DNA of 64,000 nucleotides from Xanthostigma xanthostigma (Eukaryota; Arthropoda; Insecta; Raphidioptera; Raphidiidae): positions 24,263,001-24,327,000 of the forward strand of contig OY754467.1 in the NCBI GenBank assembly GCA_963575645.1, given 5' to 3'. A program made the position numbers and the translations under genes. Numbering within the stretch: position 1 is the stretch's first letter; each line of letters begins with the position of its first letter. Shown one piece after another: positions 1-11,613 of the stretch. The notes under the pieces were generated by a model, which ran no database searches, was not told the DNA's origin, and saw only the letters and a program-made list of their open reading frames with translations.

Positions 1-164
1 GCTACCTATTCTTGCTCTCTTTTACTTTGATCTGCTTGACGAATAAGTATTTGCTGAGTATTTTTAGCTTGCTCTAAAGTTACTTACGTGTGGATGGAAT
101 GGAAACGTCCATGAGTCCGAACAGAATGGAATAGTTAGCATGTGACCATAAATACAGAGTTTAA

Positions 165-652
165 TTCTCTTGTATAACTTGCGCGTTTAAAGCTTTTCAG
201 AAAAAGTGTATTCGTATCATAGCGGGTGTGACACCTATAGAACATTGTAAAAATTTATTTATTCAGTATAACATACTAACACTAGTAGATCTTTATATTC
301 TAAATTGTGCAATATTTGTACAAAACTATCCATCTTTGTTTATTGAAAATCATAATAAACATGAATATACCACAAGAAATAAAAATAATTTAAAAACTAC
401 TAATTGTACATTAGCAGTGACTCATAAAGGTGTCCGCAACGCTATGATAAGAATACACAATAAGATACCTACTGAAATAATTGATCCAAAGTCCAAACAA
501 AAGTTTGGGAAGAATTAAAAAAAAATATTTATTAACAAAGGCTCACTACAGATTGGACGAGTTTTTATAATTAATTGTTTTGTGTTGACGCTATTTATGT
601 ACATTTGTACCAACAAAATAAAGATCTTTATCTATCTGTCTATGTATCTATA
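165..652 (+). pseudogene. 3' end of a decayed LINE (non-LTR retrotransposon)
   Basis: Open frame 165-518 reads like the C-terminal tail of a Jockey/CR1-type LINE polyprotein: CIRIIAGVTP, then a LTLVDLYI block, then TRNK. After a frame change near 495-525 the closing motif AHYRLDEFL and a stop (568-570) follow in another frame, so the gene is broken. An AATAAA at 617-622 is followed by an ATCT-like tetranucleotide tail (about 625-652), the usual 3' structure of this kind of element. The enzyme core (endonuclease, reverse transcriptase) is not present upstream in the window, so this is a 5'-truncated copy. The protein block order and the tail are seen; the clade assignment is by family resemblance. 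Confidence 0.8.
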
Positions 653-886
653 ATTGTACGTGATTAAATACAACACTTATTAATAAAAAATAATAATATT
701 CACAATTTTAGTGGCATCAGAAATAAGCTTAATCTGTACCTTTCATTAAACAATTATGAAAAGTTTTTTATTTAGGCATTACCAAATGAAATAGGCGACT
801 TCGTAAAAATAAAAAAATAAAATTATATAATTTGCAAGCTTAAGTTACTAGATTTACGAATATCAATGTACCAGGTACCTATATGC

Positions 887-928
<42 letters not shown>

Positions 929-1859
929 GAAGCCGCTCCAGCATGATTGACTGACAGAAAAGTTAGTTTAATTCTTACATAAAAATCATAATTCATTACA
1001 ATGATATTTTTTAATATAAATATGTTTAATTATCTGTCATTGATATTTATTTCTGGAATTTTATTTCTCCCTTGGTTACGTAAACTTAAACATATTCTTC
1101 AAATAAATATATATATGTTTTTTTTATTTAGTTGAAGAGTTCTATTCAGACGTTAATCAAAGATTTGAATTCTATCATATTCTAATTCACTCAGAAACCC
1201 CAACATGGTGGATGACTACGGTACTTTGTTTTATAGAAACATTATTGCAAGCTTTCCTTTACTGCCACCATGTGTGATTATTATACCAATGACATTACAT
1301 TCATTTATTTATTTAAAAAATAAACTTTACTCACGTAATTTTCCAAATTATTAATTAATTAATTCAGACCGAGAATACCACTACACTTGATAATGACATT
1401 TTACTATTAAAGAAAACTTTACTTATTCGGAATATGGTCCTCTTGACAACAGAAATAACAATAATATTTTGTTATAAATGGGTTTCATCATGATTGAAGT
1501 TTATAAATTATCATTAGAAGTAATGAAAAAGTTGCAATAAATTTTTTATCTTTCGCTAAACTATCTTTATTTAAAATTCAGCAGAAAGTAGTGAGCAAAC
1601 ATTACCAAATAGACTTCTGTCACGCAAATTCTATTATTAACCATTAGTCTGAGTCACAGTTCTGAATGTATAAATACGGTATATCGTAAATTTTACGCTG
1701 TGCAACTTATGTGCTTAGTTCTTATCAGTCAATGAACTTTGTTTACAACAGAAATCCATCAATATATTGACCTGCAAACCGGATTAAACTGGACTTATTA
1801 AGAATAGTATCTATAGCCTACAAAGTATTACCATGGACCTGCGCTTATATATTGATGAA
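653..1859. other. AT-rich intergenic stretch with AG microsatellite
   Basis: No gene is visible. An (AG)n microsatellite lies at 888-922. The flanking sequence (TATGCTAGAGAG, AACAATGAA, CTGACAGAAAA, TGTCATTGATATTTATT; about 860-1060) is a diverged relative of 44268-44495, where the microsatellite is reduced to two or three AG units. This suggests an old dispersed repeat in which the dinucleotide run expanded. Confidence 0.6.
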
Positions 1860-2352
1860 AAAAACTTTTTAACAAAAAAATTAAACCGCCGAAAAACTGA
1901 AAAGCAAAAAATAATAAATCTTTTTATTTAACTAAGTTCTATCTAAGTAGTTGAACGTATGTGACAGTCTAGTATATCTAAGTAATTTTGAGTCGGCGAA
2001 AACAATCCTTCGCCGGAAATCTCTGAGCGTTCACGAACTTAATGTCAGCGACAGAGCAACCCGAACGGGCACACTGAGGGCACACGTCTTTGCGAGTGGT
2101 CGTGTGGAGAGCGCATGTTTGGAATGTTAATGTTTATCGCTGAAGATTTCACGTATCATTGTTAATTTGATTTGGTTATTTCTTTTAGTGATCTTTGTTC
2201 ATTGATGGTTTGACGCCGACTCAAAATTACTTAGATATACTAGACTGTCACATACGTTCAACTACTTAGATAGAACTTAGTTAAATAAAAAGATTTATTA
2301 TTTTTTGCTTTTCAGTTTTTCGGCGGTTTAATTTTTTTGTTAAAAAGTTTTT
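1860..2352. mobile_element. Foldback element with 139-bp inverted repeats
   Basis: Bases 1860-1998 are the reverse complement of 2214-2352 without an indel over 139 positions (outer end AAAAACTTTTTAAC, inner end TTGAGTCGGCG). The 215-bp centre is markedly more GC-rich (for example AGCAACCCGAACGGGCACAC) and encodes nothing recognisable. The shape fits a non-autonomous terminal-inverted-repeat element. I could not find a convincing target duplication, so the transposon class is open. Confidence 0.8.
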
Positions 2353-2406
2353 ATTTTATAATTTATTGTGGCTATATAATTTATAATTGTAATACACAAA
2401 GCATGA

Positions 2407-2822
2407 AAATCTGTGAGTGAACTATAAATCACCTCTATTTTCCCACCCTTAGGGTAGGAGTTTTTTTTCCAAATTTATATGAGACGAGCCTCGAGGTATA
2501 CCCTATCCAATAAAAAAATAATTATCAAAATTGGACCACTCGGTAAAAAGTTATGTGTGGTCATACATTACAATCAGTGAGTGAACAATCAATCATCCCC
2601 TGTTTTCCTACCCTTAGGGTTGGAATTTTTTTACCAAATTTATATGGGACCAACTTCGGGGTATACCCTTTCAAACAAAAAAATAATTATCAAAATCGGA
2701 CTACTCTGTAAAAAGTTATGCGTGGTCATACATAAATTAAAAAAAAAAAAAAAATAAAAAAAAAAAATATACGCGTCGAATTGAGAACCTCCTCCGTTTT
2801 TGTTTTTCGTCGGTTAAAAATA
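2407..2822 (+). repeat. Two tandem 164-bp units plus A-rich tail
   Basis: Unit 1 (about 2407-2570) and unit 2 (about 2571-2735) share GTGAGTGAAC, CCCACCCTTAGGGT, CCAAATTTATATG, GTATACCCT and AAAAAGTTATG in the same order, offset 164 bp. An A-rich run (2732-2767) then leads into GAGAACCTCCTCC and GTCGGTTAAAAA, a terminal sequence common in lepidopteran repeats. Probably the 3' part of one interspersed element with a duplicated block. No protein is coded. Confidence 0.7.
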
Positions 2823-3400
2823 GAGTGAAGCTCATATATGTAACAATGTCGTTACTCTGTTAAGTCCAGGCACAGACTTACGCGTTTTACAATGTCAAGT
2901 AAAAAAAAACTTGAATCGCAGTGCCAAACCCTACCGATAATATAGTGTATTTGCTAATACATCATGTTAATGTTATGTCAAGTTAAGGTTGTTTTTAAAC
3001 AAAATAAAAAAATTTTTTAATGCGTTCTTGAAAATCATTTTTTTTTCTTAACTGAAATATTATTCTCAAACCGACATCTGCACCACATAAAATACACCCA
3101 CCAAGTAAATAAATTTGCATCTGTAAACCAGTGTTTTCATAAAATTTGTAATCTGGTCCTGTCGGGGCGATTTCCTATAAAAGCAGTTTATTTTTGTCTT
3201 TACTAGAGGGTAAAAATTTCAAATTTGGAACTATTCTGAAATTTTTTTCGGTTTTTTTGGGTCCAAAAACTTTTTTCTCATTTAAAAACGACCCTTTAAA
3301 TGGTCTGATTAGGCTTATTTAAGTTCCGTGCGGTGATGGGTTCTAGCATGTGAGCCAAATTTCGTTTAAATCTATTAAGTTTGTCGAGAGAGAATCGATA

Positions 3401-3994
3401 CAGCTTCAAAAGTCCCGGAACGGTTAAATATCTCGGAGAGATTTAGTTTTTTTGAAAAATGTTGCGAATGAAAGTTGCTCAACTCGTTGTAATGTATTTT
3501 TCGGTCACAAAAATTCCTTACCAGAGGGGGTAACTCTGAAATTTTAAATAGCAACCGCAATTTTTTTTTGTTTGGTCGAGTTGTTCGGGCAAAAAAGACA
3601 TCTTTTGTCCCAAACTTTTTTTTGTTCAAGCTATAGATCACCGAGTACGTGGGGTAAAATTTTCCGAGTTATCTTCACCCCCTCAAATAAAATTTGTTCA
3701 TTTTGAAATAGGTCACGAAATTGTACTCTTTCACTTGACCTTGACAACAATCCTAAAGATTAGTTTGTCGTTTTTAAAGTGGAATTTGCAAAATTAACTA
3801 ATTTTATTTGAAGGGAGTGAGAATAATTTGTAAAATTTTACCCCGCGTACTCGATGATCTGTAGCTTTTGGGAGGAATTTTTGTGACCGAAAAATACACT
3901 TTAACGATTTAAGCTACTTTCATTCGCAACATTTTTCAAATAATCTTAATCTCTCTGAGATATTCAGCCGTTCCGGGACTTTTGAAACACCCGG
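3401..3994. mobile_element. TA-flanked inverted-repeat element inside family A
   Basis: The left end reads TTCAAAAGTCCCGGAACGG and the right end reads CCGTTCCGGGACTTTTGAA, followed by CACCCGG and TA. Both arms continue inwards (GTTGCGAATGAAAG, TTTTTCGGTCACAAAAAT, CACCGAGTACG/CGTACTCGATG) towards a centre near 3.75 kb, so nearly the whole element is a palindrome. The left arm holds about 110 bp (3525-3635) absent from the right. A truncated relative is at 43430-43645. Flanking TA suggests a TA-targeting transposon; no transposase is present. Confidence 0.8.
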
Positions 3995-4163
3995 TATATA
4001 CGAGTATATGTAAGGAAATTACTTCCTTAATCTAGTATGGCGGGTTAGTAAAACAATTAACAAATGACGCAAAACAGTCAATAAAATAATATTTAAAGTC
4101 GTATAAAAAATAACTTTTCTAAATCGTGTAAATAGGGTGAATAATAAACATTGAATGTTGTTT

Positions 4164-4620
4164 CTTTGTTTTTTCACAGGTTCGTAAATAATAAAAACAG
4201 TTGTGTGGTTTTAAGAAACCACGACGCAAGTGAAACTTTTATTGGATTGTAGGCGTTGGATTGTAGACACTTATCCATCACGATTAATTATAAACAACAA
4301 TATTCACATGACTACACGAATAAAAACATGTAAACACTGTACAGCACTGGCCCGCATGACAGACTGACTATGTGTTATACATACTACACGGTCAGCTGAT
4401 GCTAACCATGGACGCCGCCATATTGGCCTTGGCTGCTCTACCGAGCGCCTACTCCGAACGCCTTTCACTTTACCCCTACTCCGCGGCCGCCTGTAATGCG
4501 ACATGCAACAGACGGCCAGAAAAATTCGGGGCAATAGAATAAAAGTTTCACTTTAATAATAAATTATATTAGTTCTAAGATAATGTAAATAATAATAATA
4601 AAAACTTTGTTTTTTCACAG
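4164..4620 (+). mobile_element. Retroposed insert bounded by a 16-bp target duplication
   Basis: The perfect direct repeat CTTTGTTTTTTCACAG occurs at 4164-4179 and 4605-4620. The enclosed 425 bp (4180-4604) ends in AATAATAATAATAAAAA, the kind of tail left by LINE-driven target-primed integration. Inside it a 16-bp inverted repeat (AAGTGAAACTTTTATT at 4228-4243 and its complement at 4538-4553) brackets an unusually GC-rich core (for example GGACGCCGCCATATTGG, TCCGCGGCCGCCTG). The core does not look like a tRNA and codes for nothing I recognise. Confidence 0.7.
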
Positions 4621-4711
4621 AGAAACTATTCTGTTTAATTATTTTAACCCATATAAATATTGAAGAAAAATATAGAGGTAACCACTCATTATATATATAT
4701 ATATATATATA

Positions 4712-5200
4712 TACAGTTTAGTTTTTTAAAAACCGAACACCCCTTTATTTCTTAGAGGAGGGGTTTTCGAAAAAAAAATTTCGGACAAAAGTTACAGGGA
4801 ATCAAGGGGGAAGAACAGTGATGTAGTTTTTTTTTTCGTTTGGTGAAGGTGTCTCCAAAATATCAATGTCACCTACACCCTCTTAAATACGACCCTGTAT
4901 TTTTTATCTAGGATTATTGTTCTTTGGGTCAAAGAGATCAACTCTTGTACCAAAAATGTTTGGTACAAGAGTTGATCTCTTTGACCCAAAGAACAATAAT
5001 CCTAGATAAAAAATACAGTGTCGTGTTTAAGAAAGTGTAGGTGACCTTGATATTTTGGAGACACCTCCACCAAACGAAAAAAAAACTACATCACTGTTCT
5101 TCCCCCTTGATTCCCTGTAACTTTTGTCCGAAACTTTTTTTTCGAAAACCCTTCCTCTAGGAAATAAAAGGGTGTTCGGTTTTTAAAAAACCATACTGTA
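4712..5200. mobile_element. Near-complete palindromic foldback element, TA-flanked
   Basis: The two halves are reverse complements around a 4-nt loop at 4955-4958, with only scattered differences over about 240 bp per arm. Ends read TACAGT and ACTGTA, with GTTTTTTAAAAACCGAACACCC-like arms starting at both termini. It sits in an AT run, the position at which family A copy 3 also has a TA-rich stretch (41106-41152), so insertion into that microsatellite is likely. Type of transposase is unknown; TA targeting suggests a Tc1/mariner-like mechanism. Confidence 0.85.
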
Positions 5201-5319
5201 TATAAATATTCCAAATTGTTCAGGAAAGTATAAACTATCGAGAAATTTTTCTCCGACCTCTAGGTACCGCCATTCGACTGACGCCAATTAGTGAATGCGT
5301 CATATGGCAAATACACTAA

Positions 5320-5551
5320 TTAGTGCTAACGGCATAATGTTTTCTGAAATGCTTAGACATTAGAGTTCGACCAAAGCCGGACTTTATTTTTCATGTTTGA
5401 CTGAAGCTGAAGGGGAGCAAGAAAAAAAAGATGCTTTTCTTCATGATTAAAAGAAGATGCCAGCGGGTGGTGAAACAACATTGAAATTGATTTTTCAAAT
5501 CCATTTTATAATCAACTGAATCTCTACAAAATTGAATTTGTGGAAAATATG
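5320..5551. other. No feature recognised
   Basis: AT-rich sequence between family A copy 1 and the hAT element. No coding or repeat signal seen. Confidence 0.5.
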
Positions 5552-5994
5552 TATTAGTACAGGGGTGGCGAACCTATGGCACGCGTGCCACAAATGGCAC
5601 GCGACAGATTATTATGGGCACGGCATTGATTGAGGTGCAAAATCGAAATAATTAAAAATATGCTATTTAAAATATGTTATTTATTTAATATTTATACTTA
5701 CCGTATTATGTATTTACTTTTGCGATAATGGCCTCAGTTGCTGATTCGCTTATTTTGTTTAAAAAAAAAATATGCTAGATGTCGAAAAAAATTGACCATC
5801 ACCAAATAACAAATACGAAAAAGTTTCATAGCGTTCGATTTATTATCAAAATTATTTTTTTCATCTATGTTTAATTAACTTTTTTGACAACTAAATTTCT
5901 TTGGTTGCTTGTGGACACGTTATGGCTACATTAAAAATTTTTGAAAACAAATTGACACGTAGCTGTAAAAAGGTTCGTCACCCATGTATTAGTA
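5552..5994 (+). mobile_element. Non-autonomous hAT element with 8-bp target duplication
   Basis: The element runs 5560-5986. Its ends are CAGGGGTGGCGAACCT and AGGTTCGTCACCCATG, imperfect inverted repeats (13 of 16). The 8-bp direct repeat TATTAGTA flanks it at 5552-5559 and 5987-5994. An 8-bp duplication and CA(G)GGGTGGCGAACC termini are hallmarks of hAT elements. At 427 bp it is too short for a transposase and contains no long frame, so it needed an enzyme supplied elsewhere. Confidence 0.88.
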
Positions 5995-7346
5995 TATCAC
6001 TTTTGTATATAAATTACAGAGCTGTTCCTTGGTAGACGCAGAATCCAGTGTTGGCATTCCAAATAACAAAGTTATCTATAAGGGCCAATGCACGATTCTG
6101 CGATTAAGTTCCTCAAAGATCGATAGATATAGCTATCAAGAGCGTAAGGGCATACGCTCTTCACTAAAATAAAAAACTGGTATATCACGAACACGCGATT
6201 GTCGAACACATTTCGAATGATATACAAATGTATCGATCGCTAAACCAAGTGCATACTTTTGCTAAATCTAGTGATCGAACGAAATATTTCGAGTAGCTAA
6301 GTAATCCTCAAATTACGATTCAGTGTCGATGTAACTGTTAAATCGCCAATTTTCTATACGTTGGACCTTTGACAACGCTTATAACAAACTGAAGAATTAC
6401 TTTCAGCATTTTCATGCGTAAAAATAAAATGTTCTACTGAAAAATTAATAATTGATGACAATTTAAAAATAAGTAAAATATATCGAAATTTACATTAAAA
6501 ACTTATTTCAAACGAAAGTTAAAATAGAACATGTGAGTGGGCTACTTGTGCAAAATCAAATTGTATTGTGTATTGTTAACAATATTCACTCTAACGATAG
6601 CAATTACTTAACAATTATTTCAGTGTTCAAAAGAGAAAACTATTTGTGAAACACTTTTGATTAAATAAAATGAATGACGATTTATCTTCCAGTACGTAAA
6701 TAATTGTGATCATATACATTTTTGTCAGCCGAATTTGCTCTTTAGTTCGGGTGCCCATATTTTTCATACAAAATCGAAAAACGACTGAATTGATTTTTGG
6801 TAAATTCGGTATACAGTATTGATCTCATACTCAAAAGATGGAACTTTATACACACTTTCATCAAACCCATAAATATCTCAGCGAATTTCGATGGAACATT
6901 GAAAAGTAAAAAAAAAATAACCGAAGTATTAAACCAGGCTTCTCGTCAAAACCGACATTTATGCGAGTGAATCTAGGACTAAAGACGCTCACGGTAGTGA
7001 ATCGAAGAGAAAAAGGTATAATAGTATGTCTATCGCGACTAAAGCAATGAGCTTAAGCTAGTTGTATTATATAATATATATTTTTAACGTAAAAATCGTA
7101 TGAAAAAATATAAGACATCGGAAAAATATAAGAAATTCTACTTAAGCCACTTCACTTTCTCATAGTATAATTTATGAGTCGTTTTGATCCCTTAAAGCCT
7201 TAGACAATAAATGTCTTTTTAACTGAGCATTTCACATGCAAGTGTCTGCGATTCTCTCTACTTTGAATTATTCGTTGTCTCGTGGCATTACAACACCAGT
7301 TGACGTAATAAAGTCATATCGATCCAGTTCCTGTCCTACTCTCTAG
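5995..7346. other. No gene recognised
   Basis: AT-rich non-coding sequence of about 1.35 kb. I see no coding frame, inverted repeat or known repeat that I can defend. Confidence 0.5.
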
Positions 7347-8592
7347 TTCAGTGATTCTCAACATTTGGGTTTTTAAAGCATATTTGGTGGATTTATTTAA
7401 AACATTTCGTTTACCAAATCTTAATATACCAACACAATGTTGATGTACTATTAGTAACATCTTAATAAAAAACAGCCGAGCGCGATTCACTCGTTGATTT
7501 TTGTGTGTAAACAATAAACATCTACACATAACACTTGTGACTGGTTCTGGTTTTGCTTTTATTTGGTTCGGCTTAAATCTTGTCTTAAAGATAACTTTGT
7601 GGTAGTAGCATTACGTTAGACACTTCTCGCTGACGGACGTCACCGTCTCAATCCAAAATTTTACGAATTCGCAATAGCCCATAATATTTTTGTTTTCAGA
7701 GTGGGGCGCGCAAATTATACTCGTACCATCAAAGTCAAGTTCTTGACGATGATTTCTTTCAAGGCAATTTTATAATATTAATTAGTGATGTGCTGGATCG
7801 TTAAAAATGTATATCCGCGGATACGAATCTGAATACGGATATTTGGTTTCAAGATCCGCGGATACGGATACGGATACGGATCTTAACTTTCTTAGAGTAC
7901 GCGGCGGTAAATATTGCACATCAACCTTTGGAAAGAGAGTCTCTATTATGGGAAAAAGTTATTGACCTCTTTAAGACTTAAGTCTCATAACAGATTGTCT
8001 CTTTCCAAAGATATATGTGCAATATCTCATTATAAAGATAATTTCTTAGTACCTTTGAGTTATGTGCTATTGGTATGGTACGATAAATGTTTGCAATATA
8101 AATGTGCCAAATACGATTTAAAAAAATAAAAAAATAATCTGAATGGAATTTAACAGTTTTTCATTATTACCTAATCACCTATACCTATATATTATAAAAT
8201 TTCATCTATGAATTGAAAATTAATAAGGTAAAAGATCCGTCAAAAAACTGGCGGATACGGATACGGATATCCGGCACATCACTAATATTAATGTCTTTTT
8301 GATATATTTACTTTAAAATGTATTCACTTCTTGTGATGCGATAATAAAGTAGTATTTAATACGTTTTTTATGATGTCCCTTTTCGTCTGATATCCATTAT
8401 GTGTTTCAAACATTTTTTCGAAAATAGTAAAGTGGTTGTGTTTTCATAGGTTTTACGGGAATGGGTCTCAGGGTCTCGTTACACCAGGGATCCTGAATTC
8501 TTACGCAAAGTGTCAATTGGGTAAACATAAAACTGACTGCGTGCGCAGTAAGCTGAGAAGTTCTTACGGTACACCAGTTAAGAACCAGTGTG
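7347..8592 (+). mobile_element. Possible old hAT element (ends only)
   Basis: CAGTGATTCTCAACATTTGGG-like sequence starts at 7347, and GTTAAGAACCAGTG ends at about 8592. Both resemble hAT (Charlie-like) termini in opposite orientation. Flanking octamers CTCTAGTT and TGCTAGTG share five central bases. The younger hAT element at 7784-8284 would then be nested inside. This is tentative: the termini match imperfectly and no transposase remnant is evident. Confidence 0.3.
7776..8292 (+). mobile_element. Non-autonomous hAT element with perfect 8-bp target duplication
   Basis: The element spans 7784-8284. Its ends are TAGTGATGTGCTGG and CCGGCACATCACTA (13 of 14 complementary). ATATTAAT is duplicated at 7776-7783 and 8285-8292. 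Just inside both ends lie runs of GGATACGGATACGG-type repeats, on the same strand at both ends, giving subterminal repetition. A short open stretch in the middle (about 7914-8129) is not convincingly related to a transposase. Confidence 0.9.
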
Positions 8593-8760
8593 CTAGTGTC
8601 TATGGAGTCTATACATTTACATCGGTATTACATCCGTTATTTTATACAATGCTGCACACCTTTTGTGTGTCTAACTGCATACCTGTTATTACGAGATTGA
8701 AACAATTAGGATGATATAGTATATGCTTAACCTGGTTTTGTCAATATTAATAAAGAAGGA
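8450..8760 (+). other. Candidate terminal exon or coding relic (unrecognised)
   Basis: After TTTTCATAG (an acceptor-like site ending 8449) an open frame runs to a TGA at 8712-8714, about 88 codons. Codon-like composition is less AT-biased than its surroundings and it is cysteine-bearing (AKCQLGKHKTDC). An AATAAA occurs at about 8748. I do not recognise the protein and no upstream exon is visible. Part of it overlaps the possible hAT terminus near 8592, which argues against a real exon. Confidence 0.2.
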
Positions 8761-9535
8761 GCTGAATGTTACAAATATTAGAAACTTGCAAGACATTTTT
8801 TGAGAAAAAGTTTTATTTATCTAGTTATTTATAAGAGATATAAAAAAATATTGCCGGTATAGGGATGACATGTTAAAAATAAATATATTAACGCAAACAG
8901 TTCTTGGTTCATCAGTGATTATCCGATTTAAATATCTTTAGACGGAAAGCCCAACGTCGGATTTTCTACGTATCGACAGATATGTCTGAGGCATACAAAT
9001 TAATTAAGTTTGGGGATAAAATTTAACTTCTCATTCATTAAATATGACAAAATTAATTAATGGCATAATAAAGTAGGTAACAATGTAATATTTACACTAT
9101 AATAAAGTCTAGTCTTGACTTAAGACCTCCAAGGGAAATTCATAAATATAATTTTTTTTCTATAAATTTTTTTAGCTAATAAATCGCTTTCCTTTTTAAT
9201 TTTTTAATTAAAGTATTCAGAATAAAAATGTGATAGATTAAATTTTATTTCTGTACAAAAAAAATACATAGAATCTTTAATAACATAGCATCGACACTAA
9301 TTAATTATCACATAGTGTGTCTTTAAGTCTTTTTTGAGAGAAGGTGACGGTAAGGCCGTAATTTCTGTTGCCATTCTGTAATGACTTTATGTGTCTTTTC
9401 TGAACTGTAGATACTGCAATAAGTTTCCGAAGCAAAATCACTGTGAATTTTGCTTCGAAATAATTAGTATATTTGCCATAAGGCTCCACATACATTATTT
9501 GGTGTCGGTCAAATGACGGGATCTAGGGGTAATTT
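8761..9535. other. No gene recognised
   Basis: AT-rich sequence with no coding or clear repeat signal. Confidence 0.5.
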
Positions 9536-9539
9536 ACGG

Positions 9540-10700
9540 ACTAATTCAATACCTGTAATTTAAATTTAGGGCTCTTGTCAATACAGTGGAAGTATGGGTC
9601 AAGTAAGCGTCGCCACAAATCCGAATTTATAAAATAATGATATGAGATTTAAGTTAAAGCACCTTATTTCAATCCAGAACTTTAGTCCTTTTCGTCATAA
9701 TTTTTGTTATCTTTAATACGGTGTAAGTATGGGTTTTGTATGAGTTGCGAAATATTAATTATTCAAAATGATACGTAAAAACAAAAATGAAGCCAAATCT
9801 ATGTCTAAATTAAGGGCTTTTTAGGGCTCTTAAATGACTCATAGCTCTAACATATTTATTATGCAAATTACCTCAAGTTGTAACTTAAACGCCAGCGCGC
9901 GGTTTTCAGTAGTTTTGTTAGCGGGGTTATCTAATGACTAAATTGAAACTATAATATATAATTAAGGCTCTTGATAAGGTTAGCTTAATGTTTCTAATTT
10001 TCCACAAAATCTTTGGAGCTGATATTTTTAGTAAAAGTTAATATATAAAAATGAAATAAAATGTATGTCAAATGATATATTGGTCAAACTTTAAACTTAC
10101 TTATGATATAAATTTGCGGAAACTGTTACCTAAAATAAACACAGCTCGGTTTTCAGTTTTACGCTGACTTGAATAACCAAATAACAAAATTAAAACTATA
10201 ATATTTATTGTAAAATATTTAGTTTTAACAAACTATTAAATATTAAATAACAAAATTGGATGATTTTGGTATTAGAATTTATTATAAATTGTGTTAATTG
10301 TGACTTGACATTCATTGAATAAAGAATTAAATATTTTTGTTTTAAGAAAACGTTATTCTTTTTGTATAAAGTAGTATTGATCCAATGGAATGTTACGATG
10401 AAGGAAGGTTTTGGTTGAAGATCATAAACAAGCTTGATCAATGCTACGCTAGTGGCCAACGTTTAATTTTTTTCCATTTAGTTTTAATGTTCCTAACTTA
10501 AATTAGGACTCTGCTGTATTCGTGAAAATCTTTGCTTACGTTTAATATGGTGAAAGTACGGGTTGTGTATGGTGGAGGGTCGGGTCACACATAGTGGAGA
10601 GGGCAGAATATGCTTAAGTAAAAATAAAAACGGAACAAAATGCATGTTTAAATTAAAGGCTGTTATAGGACTCTCAAATGACGCAAATATTGCTGATTAT
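9540..10700 (+). repeat. Diverged, partly repeated blocks
   Basis: Blocks recur in order with heavy divergence. TTTAATACGGTGTAAGTATGG (near 9713) matches TTTAATATGGTGAAAGTACGG (near 10541). TCTAAATTAAGGGC (near 9802) matches TTTAAATTAAAGGC (near 10647). A GGTTTTCAGT...AAACTATAATAT block occurs near 9901 and again near 10148. They look like two or three old copies of one repeat family laid end to end. No protein signal. Confidence 0.45.
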
Positions 10701-11262
10701 GTCGTCGCTATAATCACAATCAAAGGTAAAAAAAAATAAACACACATAATGGAATCTTTAAAGTGCTGTTTTTTTTTTTGTTGGATTCCTAATGTTTATA
10801 CAGCAATTACTGTCATTGTTATGATCACTTTTCGTCATATTATGTTATTTTACTTTTTTCCCACTAAACTCTTTGTAAACATTTAATGTAACTTCACTTT
10901 GCGGAATAAAACTTAGAAGGTAATTATAGTCGTTTTTCCGCTACAGCGGAATTTTCTTTGTTTACAATTCCATTAACTTCACAGTTTTCTACAAAAAGTT
11001 TTTGTTGAAAGAGTATCTCGGTATATCACGGACGTTCCCACACGTGTCTGCACCAGGACCGGATTGAGTCTACATGTTACTTGTTTGAGGTCTCGCTTCC
11101 CGGAAATAGAAATTTTTAATTATTTTGGGCACTTGTGATTTCTGGGAATTATTATAGATTGAGATTTTTATCAATGAATATTGGTTGCGGCACATGTAAA
11201 ATATTTTTAAAATTATTTTATTATTCATCATTTATTTTTAAATGTGATCTAAGCATTTGCTG
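10701..11262. other. No gene recognised
   Basis: Non-coding AT-rich sequence. A short stretch with somewhat higher GC (about 11020-11105) is not assignable. Confidence 0.5.
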
Positions 11263-11590
11263 GTGGCGCCTATATATATTATAAATATAGTACATTTGCC
11301 TTGTCTGTGAAACTGTAAGTCACGTTTTTTTGTATCAGTCATACAGCCGAAACGAATTAACTGGCTTAAAAAATTATTTTGTTAAAATTCTTTCAAATTC
11401 TATTTGATTCTAACGTTGCCAGATTTTTGAATTTTAGTCCCAGAAAGAAGCAAATTAAAATAAGATGTTTTTAATGCGCTCAATTAGAATCAAATCGGCT
11501 CGAAACCTATGTTAAACTAAAGAGGGGAAAATTTTAAAAATATTTCGTATACTAGAATGCGCCCAAACCGTTTTTTATACAAATAAAAAT
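11263..11590 (+). repeat. GGCGCCTATAT-type repeat, copy 1
   Basis: GGCGCCTATAT, TTGTCTGTGAA, CTGTAAGTCACG and ACAGCC occur in the same order at 61945-62040. The distal part (CGCTCAATTAGAATCAAATCGG, TTTCGTATAC, CCGTTTTTTATAC) is a diverged version of the family B body. The two blocks are therefore parts of a larger modular repeat. Confidence 0.55.
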
Positions 11591-11613
11591 AAAAAACAAA
11601 ATTAAAGTGTTTG

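Larger units (their letters stand above)
2901..5319 (+). mobile_element. Family A non-autonomous element, copy 1, carrying nested insertions
   Basis: The start (CGCAGTGCCAAACCC, then TAGTGTATTTGCTAA) and the end (GGCAAATACACTAA) match two other copies at 35540-36228 and 40591-41272, which are only about 690 bp long. The subterminal motif TAGTGTATTTGC and its complement near the far end form a short inverted repeat. This copy is 2.4 kb because other elements sit inside it (3401-3994, 4180-4604, 4712-5200) together with about 250 bp of further unassigned sequence. It encodes no protein. Confidence 0.75.

Noticed and set aside
81..130. GGAAACGTCCATGAGTCCGAAC, hammerhead-like
   Set aside because: The CTGATGA core is incomplete and the stem II fold is missing.
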